From the NCBI GenBank assembly GCA_913054215.1, contig CAJXJE010000004.1, positions 1 to 17,066 of the forward strand: a DNA stretch of 17,066 nucleotides. Reading direction: 5' to 3'. Source of the stretch: an uncultured Candidatus Peregrinibacteria bacterium. Lineage in GTDB: Bacteria > Patescibacteriota > Gracilibacteria > Peribacterales > Peribacteraceae. This document shows positions 1-7,528 of the stretch, piece by piece; the first letter of the stretch is position 1, and every line of letters starts with the position of its first letter. The notes beneath the pieces are model-generated. The model was not told the origin of the DNA. It ran no database searches and worked only from the letters and a program-made list of their open reading frames with translations. The position numbers were made by a program, and so were the translations under genes.

Positions 1-614
1 CGCAGCCACCAGAGAAAGTACGAGAAGTTGCAAAAGGGCTTATCTATCGTGACTTTTTGACTGTAGGATTGCTCCTTAAAAAATTACACGTACAAGAAAA
101 AGGAAAGAAGCCGCAAGGTGATGTACCGGATAACTGGATTTACGTGCAAGACCGTGGCGTAAAGGTGGGTCGTATTCAAATCTTTAATAACTGGAGTCCG
201 TATATGGTAAAAGACAAATCAACTATGTGGATTGGTCTCGAGTACTTTGTCGATGAAGGGGATGAGCTGTGGGTGAAGAAGGATGAAGACATGATTGCCC
301 AGGGAATTGCAGAGATGGAGGAGATCGGATTTATCCAAAAAGATGACGTCGTCGATGCCTGCGTTTTACGCATGTTAAAGGCCTATCCAGCATACTTCGG
401 TACGTACGATCAGTTGGATATCATCGAGAATTACTCACTGACGTTTAGTAACCTCTTCCTTATCGGTCGAAACGGAATGCACCGGTACAACAACCAAGAC
501 CACAGTATGCTTACTGCAATGACTGCAGTGGATAATATTGCTGCAGGTATTACGCATCACAAAAACATCTGGGAAGTGAACGCAGAGCGCGTGTACCACG
601 AGGAGAAGAAGTAG
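1..614 (+). CDS. NAD(P)/FAD-dependent oxidoreductase, C-terminal part (5' truncated by window)
   Basis: The reading frame is open from the left edge (first whole codon at base 3), so the TTG at 57 is not the true start; about 204 residues are visible. The sequence resembles the C-terminal half of amine-oxidase/protoporphyrinogen-oxidase-like flavoproteins (UDP-galactopyranose-mutase-like proteins are in the same fold group). The segment before position 57 reads GLIYRDFLTVGLLLKKL, and near the C-terminus NLFLIGRNGMHRYNNQDHSM fits the final FAD-contacting segment, in which a Gly-Arg pair and a following helix close over the flavin. Such genes in reduced bacteria often sit in surface-glycan loci, which agrees with the sugar genes further right. 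The N-terminal Rossmann GxGxxG lies outside the window, so substrate and cofactor preference cannot be judged. It ends in TAG directly against the stop of the convergent gene at 615. Confidence 0.8.
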   Translation, partial: QPPEKVREVAKGLIYRDFLTVGLLLKKLHVQEKGKKPQGDVPDNWIYVQDRGVKVGRIQIFNNWSPYMVKDKSTMWIGLEYFVDEGDELWVKKDEDMIAQGIAEMEEIGFIQKDDVVDACVLRMLKAYPAYFGTYDQLDIIENYSLTFSNLFLIGRNGMHRYNNQDHSMLTAMTAVDNIAAGITHHKNIWEVNAERVYHEEKK

Positions 615-1949
615 TTATAGTGCCATGAATATTCCTGGCTCTACTTCTCGCAGTGGTTTTCGCTTCTTACCTTTCACACCATGGCTATAGAGCTCACTAA
701 TCTCTGTTGAAAATTCCTCAGAGAATTGAGGAAGTGTTACTTCTGTGTGTGCAGGATTATGTCGATCTGCTACTACTGCTTGCATTACCGCATCACTTGT
801 TATGAGCTTCTCTATGTCGTAGCCCCCTTCATCATCATTTCCTCTTTCGATTATTCTTTTCCACTTTTGCATACATGCATCAATAAGAGCATGTTCTATG
901 AACATAGCTTCCTCTTCCGCATCGAGTAGGAAATACCCATTAGCCATTACCTTCTGTCGACCTTTCATTGATTTTTCCCATAAGTGGGTACCTTGTCTGA
1001 GTATGTCATTGTTCTGACAGACGTGTGTAAGTTCATGCATCAGTACTATAACTGCACGGAGCCCCGAACCGCTTTTATCCCTATCATAATCGACAGTCAG
1101 TGTGCGCGATGTGCCACCCCACGAGGCAATAATATTTGGTGCTAATTCTTTTCTATCAAACTGAAAATGAGCAGGTCCATATTTTGCTAGCTTTCTACCA
1201 CGTAGGAAGAAAGGGTTTTTCTCAAGTGTATCTTTATCACCTATTGGGAAAGATAAAAACGCATCATACTGTTCGGGTAAATTGAGTGAGGCATTACGGT
1301 GAGGTGACTCCATCATCTGCTTCCATGTGTGCACTGCTTCACGTATGCGATTGCGTACCCATTCTTGTGGTATGAGTTCTAATAAATCTTCAGTGATATA
1401 TTCATCAATGTATTCGTTGTAACAACATAAATCGTCTTCGATAGCTTGTGCATTACTGATTCTTGCGAGTGCGTAAATAAATTGCTGATATACATTATCG
1501 TCTACTGCTTGGAGCTTGCTTAATTGTTCGTCAGTGAATTGCGTATCAAATTCTGGAATGAGTTGCATCATTTCTTCAAACATTGGTTCTAAATTCCTAA
1601 ATCCTCCACGCACTTGTTCTTGTCGGACTTTTGAATTCATAGCGTCGATTTTATCCATTGTTTCATCCGTTGGATGTGCTATTAACGGATTGATAATCAT
1701 AGTTTCCCCTTCGTCGAGAGAAGGAACATCTGATCGTAGTTCAGGAAGAATATGGGCGCACGGCGCACGGTACGGCATAGAGTGGAGGGCTGCGTCATTT
1801 GCTGGCTCTATCATTGGTTGCAGATCATGCAAGACTCGTTGCACCTTTGGTTTGGTAGTGAAGAATTCACTTAAGCCCTTCTCTGCTATTTCTGGATCTA
1901 CAGGGTTAGAATCATTTAAATGTGCCGAATCTGGTGAGTTGGTAGGCAT
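615..1949 (-). CDS. HELTH-motif putative zinc metallopeptidase, paralogue A (444 aa)
   Basis: I do not recognise a named family. Residues 305-309 are HELTH, a zincin HExxH motif inside a hydrophobic helix (AVIVLMHELTHVCQ), and about 40 residues on is an acidic cluster DAEEEA (343-348) that could give the third zinc ligand, as in gluzincins. The start is set at the ATG at 1949 rather than further upstream because a good Shine-Dalgarno (GAAGGA) lies about 8 nt before it and it follows the stop of the 87-aa gene by 4 nt. No signal peptide or membrane helix is visible. It shares with the 545-aa protein of this unit a TWKx5PxRN segment (208-219), the HELTHxxQ helix and the acidic cluster, so the two are paralogues. 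Residues 29-49 (FF..., VL, EP) resemble the 87-aa protein. Protease activity is inferred from the motif only. Confidence 0.8.
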   Translation of the reverse strand: MPTNSPDSAHLNDSNPVDPEIAEKGLSEFFTTKPKVQRVLHDLQPMIEPANDAALHSMPYRAPCAHILPELRSDVPSLDEGETMIINPLIAHPTDETMDKIDAMNSKVRQEQVRGGFRNLEPMFEEMMQLIPEFDTQFTDEQLSKLQAVDDNVYQQFIYALARISNAQAIEDDLCCYNEYIDEYITEDLLELIPQEWVRNRIREAVHTWKQMMESPHRNASLNLPEQYDAFLSFPIGDKDTLEKNPFFLRGRKLAKYGPAHFQFDRKELAPNIIASWGGTSRTLTVDYDRDKSGSGLRAVIVLMHELTHVCQNNDILRQGTHLWEKSMKGRQKVMANGYFLLDAEEEAMFIEHALIDACMQKWKRIIERGNDDEGGYDIEKLITSDAVMQAVVADRHNPAHTEVTLPQFSEEFSTEISELYSHGVKGKKRKPLREVEPGIFMAL

Positions 1950-1953
1950 ACTA

Positions 1954-2217
1954 TTATTTCCTTCTCTTTTGCTGATTAGGAGGAACAAATACCTTTCGCT
2001 TTTTATGATCGGGTTTTTGTTTGGGAATACGCTTTCGAGCTGCCATAAGAGCTTGCACCGCTGCAACATCAGGAAGTTTTTTTATAGGTGGTTCCAGTTT
2101 TTCAGTGAACTCTTTAAGCACACCATCAACTACTTCTGGAGAACCAAAAAAAGCATCTGCAGCTTCGCTTGAAAGCGCATCGTTATCTGACTGTTCTGGG
2201 TGGTTTTTTAGGGGCAT
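1954..2217 (-). CDS. 87-aa basic hypothetical protein of the HELTH unit
   Basis: The ORF starts at the ATG at 2217; a longer reading from a TTG at 2250 is possible but less likely. The product has an acidic/neutral N-terminal half and a strongly basic C-terminal tail rich in Lys, Arg and Gln. No catalytic motif, membrane segment or signal peptide is seen. Residues 23-43 (FFGSPEVVDGVLKEFTEKLEP) resemble residues 29-49 of the metallopeptidase paralogue encoded 4 nt downstream: same FF, same spacing to VL, same final EP. It lies 43 nt after the stop of the 545-aa gene, and a TATAAT at 2245-2240 in that gap could give an internal promoter, although no good -35 is seen. It may be an adaptor or inhibitor of the neighbouring protein, or a duplicated N-terminal module; function unknown. 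Confidence 0.6.
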   Translation of the reverse strand: MPLKNHPEQSDNDALSSEAADAFFGSPEVVDGVLKEFTEKLEPPIKKLPDVAAVQALMAARKRIPKQKPDHKKRKVFVPPNQQKRRK

Positions 2218-2260
2218 AGTATCTTGGTAAGCAAAGTATATTATATACAAAGGTATTCAA

Positions 2261-3898
2261 TTATGTGCTGGCTTCATACGGTACAGGGAAGCCGTCTTCG
2301 TCATATACTTGCAATAAGCATTCTAGTCCTAGGTATTCCTTTTTTATGGCTTCGACAAATGCAGGAGGATAGACGTCTCCTTTTCTTTCTCCACCTGCAA
2401 AATATATTTGTCCGTATGTCATTACCTGTAGGAGTTCGCGTCCTTTGGAGTCATCTGTTCGGGGGATACCTAGAACGTCCATCACCTCTGCAACGTTAAA
2501 GGTGCCAAATCCTATTTTAGCAAATAACAATTCAATCATATTGGACCATGCTTCGCATTCCTCTTCCAGTACTCCATGTGTTGAAAGATCAGACTCTATC
2601 ATTGCTTTTACGTATCGATCCTGGTTTTCGGAAGCTGTACCTGCATCTCTCGATAATGCATCAGCATGTTGATTCTTGTGCGTAAGTTCATGCATTGCAT
2701 TAATTGCATCAAGGAAATCACACCCATGTTCTTGTAAGCGTAACATTAGAATTCCCATTGTTGCATCGTATCCTGCTCCGACATTATCAGTCATGAGAGA
2801 GGAATCCATTTTGCAAACCGCAAAGAAATCAGGGTTCTCATTGTAGGTTGGTACTACAAAAGCATGACCGGGATTTCTATCTTCTTCTGTAGAAATACGC
2901 TTGGATCGATGGTAAAGATTACGGCGAGGATTTTGTGCGTTAGTCCTCCATGTTTGCATGGTTCTTGTGATACTTGCTTTAGCATCTTGGTTCGTAATTC
3001 CTTCCACTAGAGGGTCTAAGTGCTCAGTAAACGCGCTACTTGTTTGTTCTAGAATTTTACGAGTGTCTTCAGCTAGCATGAGGCGATAAAATTCCTTGTG
3101 GACTTTATCTACAAGACTTGCATCTGCTTTACGCATTCTGGCTTGCTCTTCTACTGTAAAGAGACCCAAGAAGCCTACAAATGGCCCTCTTTCATTGCAA
3201 AGACTTACTGCAGTGTGAATATTTTGAATACCCTGTTCTCTATTACTAAATGCAGCCTCTAGCTGGCTAAAGATTTTTTGCCCTGTTGCCTGATCAACAT
3301 TTGAAAATGGCAGTGAGCGAATCTCTTCTCCTGTCACACTATCTGTAGTACGAATAAATCTTTGCTCACGTTTTTCTTTGCGTCGTACATCTTCTGCATG
3401 CTGATTTGCTAACCTATCTTCCAATCTTTGTTCATCTGTTTTTTCTTCCTCGTATACGACCCAAGTATCTCCTTCTCGTTTTATGGATGGATGGTCTGGG
3501 AATAGTGCGGCAACAGATGCTTCGTCGAGCACGTATCCTTCTTGGATAGACCATACAAGTATTCCAGTTCGATTATGGTCTTGTGTAGTTTGAATATCAA
3601 TAAGACCTTGGTTTTTACCAATGGGTGCAGAGCGTTCACCAAATGTGTCTACAGGACATTTTTCTCTAAACATCACCTTCCAACTACTTTGTGTATCTTG
3701 AATACATGGCACTGCGTGTATAGCAACAGAACGAGCTTGTGGATGGTCTTGCGTTTCCACTCCTCGTTGGAGCCAATATTGCGTCCAACGTTGAAATGCC
3801 CCGATGCGCTCACCTGGAGTCCAGACGGATTCTTTTACACCTTCATCGTGGCGAATTTCATCAGGGTGCAGCTGTATTGGGATCTTTGATAGAGCCAT
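2261..3898 (-). CDS. HELTH-motif putative zinc metallopeptidase, paralogue B (545 aa)
   Basis: Residues 403-407 are HELTH (in AINAMHELTHKNQ) and residues 445-450 are EEECEA, giving HExxH plus a downstream acidic cluster at about the same distance (about 42 residues) as in the 444-aa paralogue. Further shared landmarks are an FTxEQ segment near 247-251 and TWRx5PRRN at 316-327. The protein is longer at the N-terminus: a roughly 150-residue region with no recognised domain, then a highly charged Glu/Lys/Arg stretch (about 150-185) that may be helical or coiled. No signal peptide or membrane span is visible. The ATG at 3898 has no Shine-Dalgarno but has a near-consensus promoter whose -10 ends 9 nt before it, so the message is probably leaderless. 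It is the first gene of a three-gene unit with the 87-aa and 444-aa proteins. The catalytic role is inferred from the motif; the substrate is unknown. Confidence 0.8.
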   Translation of the reverse strand: MALSKIPIQLHPDEIRHDEGVKESVWTPGERIGAFQRWTQYWLQRGVETQDHPQARSVAIHAVPCIQDTQSSWKVMFREKCPVDTFGERSAPIGKNQGLIDIQTTQDHNRTGILVWSIQEGYVLDEASVAALFPDHPSIKREGDTWVVYEEEKTDEQRLEDRLANQHAEDVRRKEKREQRFIRTTDSVTGEEIRSLPFSNVDQATGQKIFSQLEAAFSNREQGIQNIHTAVSLCNERGPFVGFLGLFTVEEQARMRKADASLVDKVHKEFYRLMLAEDTRKILEQTSSAFTEHLDPLVEGITNQDAKASITRTMQTWRTNAQNPRRNLYHRSKRISTEEDRNPGHAFVVPTYNENPDFFAVCKMDSSLMTDNVGAGYDATMGILMLRLQEHGCDFLDAINAMHELTHKNQHADALSRDAGTASENQDRYVKAMIESDLSTHGVLEEECEAWSNMIELLFAKIGFGTFNVAEVMDVLGIPRTDDSKGRELLQVMTYGQIYFAGGERKGDVYPPAFVEAIKKEYLGLECLLQVYDEDGFPVPYEAST

Positions 3899-3907
3899 AG
3901 CCGCAAC

Positions 3908-3935
3908 ATTCTAAACTATTTCTTATATTTGTCAA
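3908..3935 (-). promoter_or_regulatory. Near-consensus sigma70-type promoter for the HELTH unit
   Basis: On the minus strand TTGACA (3935-3930), a 16-nt spacer and TAGAAT (3913-3908) stand 9 nt before the ATG at 3898. Transcription would begin at or within a few nt of the start codon, and no Shine-Dalgarno is present, so a leaderless mRNA is inferred. Confidence 0.75.
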
Positions 3936-3938
3936 TAA

Positions 3939-4856
3939 CTACGTATTTGCCTTGTACCACTCCATACTAAGCCGAATTCCGTCTTCAAAGTTCGTTTTGG
4001 GGCTATATCCAACAGCCTTTTTGGCTTTGGAGATATCGGCAATATAGTGCGTTACTTCTCCTGTTCTAGAGCTTGTAGTCTCTATCTTGGAGCTGCTTCC
4101 GAGGAGTTCTACGATTTGCTCGGCTAGGTGCATAATGGTGGTTCCATCTACAAAGGCTAGATTGTAGGTCTCATTCTTTGCGCTCTCGAAGTTATCAATA
4201 GAAAGAATGATGCCATCGACGCAGTCATCAATATACGTAAAGTCGAGGCACTTCTCTTTTCCAAACACTTTCAACAGTTCTCCAGCCTTTGCCTGCCTGT
4301 AGAAGAGGGGAACGACACGAATAGAATCGTCGTACATTCCGTAGACGTTTGAGAAGCGGAAGATGATGGTATCGATTCCGTAACAACGTTTGTAGGCTTC
4401 GAATAATGCCTCTCCTCCAATCTTACTTGCGGTGTAGGGGCTTTCGCACGTCATGAAGTGCGCTTTGTCCTCGGTGTATTTCTCTCCGTCTGGAAGGTGA
4501 ATGTTGCCGTAGGTCTCACGAGAAGAGGCGAACATCATTTTTTTGATATCGTTCTTGCGGGCAAATTCGAGGATGTTAAACGTATCAATAAAGTTATCTA
4601 TTGCACGCTCTGGGTGCTCTACCAACTCATACACACGGGCATTTGCTGCCAGGTGAATGATCAAATCTACATCAGTAGGTAGCTTTTTGAGTTCCTCTGC
4701 ATGCCGCAAATCGATATCAATCCTTAGAGCCTCTACGTCTGTATTCCACTTACACGGCTCCCAATCTGCGCCTACGACCTCATGGCCTGCAGAAAGGAGC
4801 TTTTCGCAGAGCCTAGTACCGATAGTGCCCGAAGAGCCTGTTACGAGGATTTTCAT
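3939..4856 (-). CDS. NAD-dependent epimerase/dehydratase (extended SDR, GalE-like)
   Basis: This is an extended short-chain dehydrogenase/reductase of 305 aa, normal for sugar-nucleotide epimerases. It begins MKILVTGSSGTIG with the GxxGxxG NAD-binding loop at 7-13, has the active-site Ser region FASSRETYG (109-117) and the catalytic YTASK (Tyr141, Lys145), and near the C-terminus DFTYIDDC typical of UDP-sugar epimerases. I chose the ATG at 4856 because the NAD loop must lie at the extreme N-terminus; upstream codons would run through the promoter. It is divergent from the glycosyltransferase operon and shares with it the palindromic element at 4862-4899. It probably interconverts a UDP-hexose (a UDP-glucose 4-epimerase-type reaction) for surface glycans. 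Family assignment is firm; the exact substrate is not, and a dehydratase remains possible. Confidence 0.85.
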   Translation of the reverse strand: MKILVTGSSGTIGTRLCEKLLSAGHEVVGADWEPCKWNTDVEALRIDIDLRHAEELKKLPTDVDLIIHLAANARVYELVEHPERAIDNFIDTFNILEFARKNDIKKMMFASSRETYGNIHLPDGEKYTEDKAHFMTCESPYTASKIGGEALFEAYKRCYGIDTIIFRFSNVYGMYDDSIRVVPLFYRQAKAGELLKVFGKEKCLDFTYIDDCVDGIILSIDNFESAKNETYNLAFVDGTTIMHLAEQIVELLGSSSKIETTSSRTGEVTHYIADISKAKKAVGYSPKTNFEDGIRLSMEWYKANT

Positions 4857-4861
4857 CGCAG

Positions 4862-4899
4862 ATACCGTAGCGTAAACGCACCGCTTTCCGCTACGGTAT
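4862..4899. promoter_or_regulatory. Divergent palindromic promoter element CGCTACGGTAT
   Basis: ATACCGTAGCG (4862-4872) and CGCTACGGTAT (4889-4899) are perfect inverted copies separated by 16 nt. Each faces a start codon: TACGGT is followed by 7 nt and the ATG at 4856 on the minus strand, and by 6 nt and the GTG at 4904 on the plus strand. The TAnnnT hexamer could be the -10 of leaderless promoters; the positions 17 nt further out show no -35 match. The same element recurs at 9797-9841. It could instead be an operator. Confidence 0.6.
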
Positions 4900-4903
4900 T
4901 CCC

Positions 4904-5995
4904 GTGCTTTCTTTAATACTCCCAACCTATAACGAATCGGAGAATCTCCCCGAGCTTCTACCGAAGCTCGAAGATGTTCTCAAAGATATCCCACATGAGA
5001 TCATTATTGTGGATGATGATAGCCCTGATGAGACGTGGAGAGTGGCGCAAGAGTTAGGGCAAAAACTAGATGACGTACATGTGATTCGCCGTGTCGGGCG
5101 ACGCGGGCTTTCCTCTGCTGTCATAGAAGGATTCCTTTCTGCAAAGGGTGACGTACTCGCAGTGATGGATGCAGACGGCCAACATGATATGGAAATTCTG
5201 CCGAAGCTCTACTCTGCTGTGCAGTCTGGTAGTGGTATCGCTATTGGTTCGAGGTATGCTCCTGGTGGAAGTGTTGGAGAGTGGGATGAACGCAGACATC
5301 TGATGAGTAGGGTGGCGACTAAGATGGCACTCGCAGTCTGTAATGTAAAAGCGAGTGACCCCATGAGTGGATTCTTTGCGCTGAGGAATGATCTTTTCCA
5401 AAGTACTGCCAAACATTTAAACCCCAAGGGATTTAAAATTCTTTTAGATCTGTTGGTGTGCGTACCGAAAGACACAACGGTACAAGAGGTACCGTTTACG
5501 TTTGCTACTCGTCTGCATGGAGAGAGCAAACTCTCGCGTAGAGTGCAGATAGAATTTTTGGAATACCTGTATGACGTCACGGTTGGTCGGTACATTCCTC
5601 TCACATTCCTCAAGTATTGTATTGTTGGTGGGTTCGGAGTGTTTGTGCATCTTGGGACGTATATCGCTGCATCATCTGTTCTTCAAGAAGGAGACCAGCT
5701 CTCCCTCTTTGGCTTTCGCGTAGCCGTTCTTATCGCTATCGAAGTAGCCATTGTCTTTAACTTTTACGTGAATAATATTTGGACCTTTGCAGTGTCGCGG
5801 TTGTGTGGCATGGGCATGCTTATTGGATTTTTCAAGTACAACATCGCGTGTGTCTTTGGAGCGGTCGCAAACTATGCAGTCAGTTCGTATTTATTTTCTC
5901 TTGGCTGGCTTGATATTGGTGCTGTTATCGTCGGTGCCTTTACTGGTGTGGTGTGGAATTACACTATGAGCAGATTCTTTGCATGGAAAACGTAA
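4904..5995 (+). CDS. Polyprenyl-phosphate glycosyltransferase (GT2, DPM1-like) fused to a GtrA membrane domain
   Basis: The protein has 363 aa. Residues 1-215 are a GT-A fold family 2 glycosyltransferase of the dolichol-phosphate-mannose-synthase type: it opens LSLILPTYNESENL, has DDD at 37-39, MDADGQH at 88-94 (the metal-binding DxD-like motif), the SGFFALRNDLF segment at 155-165 and GESKLS at 206-211. Residues about 230-362 are hydrophobic with four predicted helices and begin PLTFLKYCIVGGFG, typical of GtrA, thought to move polyprenyl-linked sugars across the membrane. The fusion would make a polyprenyl-P-sugar on the cytoplasmic face and help flip it. The start is the GTG at 4904, only 6 nt after the promoter-like hexamer. 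Its last 13 nt overlap the next gene, so it is the first gene of a coupled operon with the small anchor protein and the GT-C enzyme. The sugar cannot be read from sequence; the neighbouring genes suggest a uronic acid. Confidence 0.88.
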   Translation: MLSLILPTYNESENLPELLPKLEDVLKDIPHEIIIVDDDSPDETWRVAQELGQKLDDVHVIRRVGRRGLSSAVIEGFLSAKGDVLAVMDADGQHDMEILPKLYSAVQSGSGIAIGSRYAPGGSVGEWDERRHLMSRVATKMALAVCNVKASDPMSGFFALRNDLFQSTAKHLNPKGFKILLDLLVCVPKDTTVQEVPFTFATRLHGESKLSRRVQIEFLEYLYDVTVGRYIPLTFLKYCIVGGFGVFVHLGTYIAASSVLQEGDQLSLFGFRVAVLIAIEVAIVFNFYVNNIWTFAVSRLCGMGMLIGFFKYNIACVFGAVANYAVSSYLFSLGWLDIGAVIVGAFTGVVWNYTMSRFFAWKT

Positions 5996-6294
5996 ATAAA
6001 CATCAGTGGCTTATTTTTTGGATCACGACTGTGGTGGTCGCCTTTGCAATCTTCGTGCGCCTGTGGGTGCTGGCACCACTGTATACCAATCCTGATCTTC
6101 GTAGCCGTACGCAAACGCTCATTCAAGCAACAGCGAAGCGTGAGGGGTGGCTACTCTCGGGTGTCAGTATTGATCGTATAACTGGTAGCAACGTGCGTCT
6201 TCTGTATAGGTCCTACATACGAGGAACAGATCCGCAGAGCTGTCATAATCTTAGCCTTACCACTGGCACACTTACTGCATGCGACGACTTCTAA
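5983..6294 (+). CDS. 103-aa membrane-anchored hypothetical protein between two glycosyltransferases
   Basis: Not recognised. I start it at the ATG at 5983, inside the last 13 nt of the GT2-GtrA gene; this gives a short polar N-terminus, one hydrophobic helix (about residues 9-30) and an outward-facing domain of about 70 residues. Two cysteines near the C-terminus (about 87 and 100) could form a disulfide if exported. It overlaps the next gene by 16 nt, so it is translationally coupled on both sides and very likely works with the glycosyltransferases, for example as an accessory subunit or scaffold. There is no Shine-Dalgarno, consistent with coupling. Function is unknown. Confidence 0.7.
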   Translation: MENVNKHQWLIFWITTVVVAFAIFVRLWVLAPLYTNPDLRSRTQTLIQATAKREGWLLSGVSIDRITGSNVRLLYRSYIRGTDPQSCHNLSLTTGTLTACDDF

Positions 6295-7454
6295 TCATTA
6301 TTGGCATAGAGGGCTACGCAGTGCTTTTGGCTCTGTACCGCGGCTTGGGTTCTGTACATACCGATGAGGCAAAGTATTTGCTGAATATTCCGTATCCTCA
6401 TCCACCTCTTGCAAGATTTGTTATGAATATGACCGAAGCACTTCCGTACCAAGAGATGTTTTGGCGGATCGTGTTTGCTAGTCTGGTTACACAGGCTGTG
6501 TGGTTGATTGCGCGTATGGCCGCGCGGTTTACACCAGAAGATCGACTCACACTTTGCGGTCTTTGGATCTTCTGTGCATCCGTACTGCTTCAATCGGGAA
6601 CGGTGATGATGGCAGTACTTACTGCACTGCAAGGATTGGTATTCGTTTGGTTGCTTCTCGGGGATAGGAAACTTGAGAAGTACCTAGGGTGGATTGCACT
6701 GTTTTGGTTGGCTTCACTCTTCACAGCGTATCAAGCAGTCTTGTATCTGCCGATTGTTGTTGCGATTTTCTGGAAGGCAAAAGTGCATCCCATCAAAGGA
6801 GTGCTCGCTCTTGGCATTCCACTACTCTTGCTAGCACTGTACGTTGCTAGCAATCCTCTTGCCGCTGCTAGTTTTATTAATGCTGGTGAGCAAAACATTG
6901 GGAGACCTCTTCTGGATCTTGTCCAAACGACACTGATCTCTTGGTTGTGGGCGGGGAGTGCGGTACTTTCGGTTGCAGGAGTTATTGGAATGGTTAAAAC
7001 AAAGCAGTGGCCACTGATCCTTAGCTTTCTATTGGTGTTTGTATTCCACATTACGTCCTATCGTGTGTATTACCCTGTGCTCTTTTTACCTCTCCTTATT
7101 GGAGGAGTTGTCGCATGCCCTTGGGTATTGCGTAAGTCATCCACTTTGCTTGCTATGCAGATTGTCATTGCCGTGTATGTGTTTGCACACACACAACTTG
7201 CCTTTTACGAAACTGGAGCGCGCACAGTGATGCGACAGGTAAACCAATTGCCAAGCACGGGTGTCGTACTTATTGCTGGAAGCTTCGGTCACAGTTGGCA
7301 GTATGAGAGTCGTTCACCAGTCTTTCGCTATCGTCCTACGCTTCTGTCTAAGGCAAAGGCTGTTGTGTGCTTGGAGCAATGTCCGGGCGTATCTAATTAC
7401 GGGTTCTATCAAATAGAAAACATTCCACAGGAGGTGTGGATAAGAAAAAACTGA
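6279..7454 (+). CDS. GT-C family membrane glycosyltransferase (PMT/ArnT-like)
   Basis: A 391-aa polytopic protein with about nine or ten hydrophobic segments. After the first helix comes HTDEAKYLLNIPYPHPPLARF: the Asp-Glu pair at 29-30 in the first outer loop is the hallmark of GT-C enzymes that take sugars from polyprenyl-phosphate donors, and the following HPPL matches ArnT/PMT-like families. The C-terminal about 70 residues are less hydrophobic and probably extracytoplasmic, with a Cys pair (LEQCPG and an earlier VVCL). It starts inside the end of the 103-aa gene (16-nt overlap) and closes the operon led by the polyprenyl-P-sugar synthase, which should supply its donor. The acceptor could be a lipid, glycan or protein at the cell surface; the sequence does not say. 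Confidence 0.82.
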   Translation: MRRLLIIIGIEGYAVLLALYRGLGSVHTDEAKYLLNIPYPHPPLARFVMNMTEALPYQEMFWRIVFASLVTQAVWLIARMAARFTPEDRLTLCGLWIFCASVLLQSGTVMMAVLTALQGLVFVWLLLGDRKLEKYLGWIALFWLASLFTAYQAVLYLPIVVAIFWKAKVHPIKGVLALGIPLLLLALYVASNPLAAASFINAGEQNIGRPLLDLVQTTLISWLWAGSAVLSVAGVIGMVKTKQWPLILSFLLVFVFHITSYRVYYPVLFLPLLIGGVVACPWVLRKSSTLLAMQIVIAVYVFAHTQLAFYETGARTVMRQVNQLPSTGVVLIAGSFGHSWQYESRSPVFRYRPTLLSKAKAVVCLEQCPGVSNYGFYQIENIPQEVWIRKN

Positions 7455-7528
7455 AATGTTGAAAAGTTGAAAAAATGAAAGCAGAAAAGATCATTCGATA
7501 AAAGCCCCTTTCAGATTTTCAGTTTTTT
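7445..7528. repeat. Inverted repeat spanning the convergent gap, possible bidirectional terminator
   Basis: AAAAAACTGAAA (7445-7456) and TTTCAGTTTTTT (7517-7528) are perfect 12-nt inverted arms about 60 nt apart. They include the last codons of the GT-C gene and the stop codon of the convergent epimerase. Read in either direction the right arm ends in a T-run, as an intrinsic terminator would, but the loop is long and the stem AT-rich. The loop also holds imperfect TTGAAAA repeats. Confidence 0.4.

Noticed and set aside
1516..2172. 218-aa open frame on the plus strand opposite the HELTH paralogue and the 87-aa gene
   Set aside because: It spans two minus-strand genes with motif support and a Shine-Dalgarno, and its translation is Ser/Cys/Arg-rich without domains, as expected for an antisense shadow.
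5209..5613. 134-aa open frame on the minus strand inside the GT2-GtrA gene
   Set aside because: Shadow of a motif-rich glycosyltransferase on the other strand.
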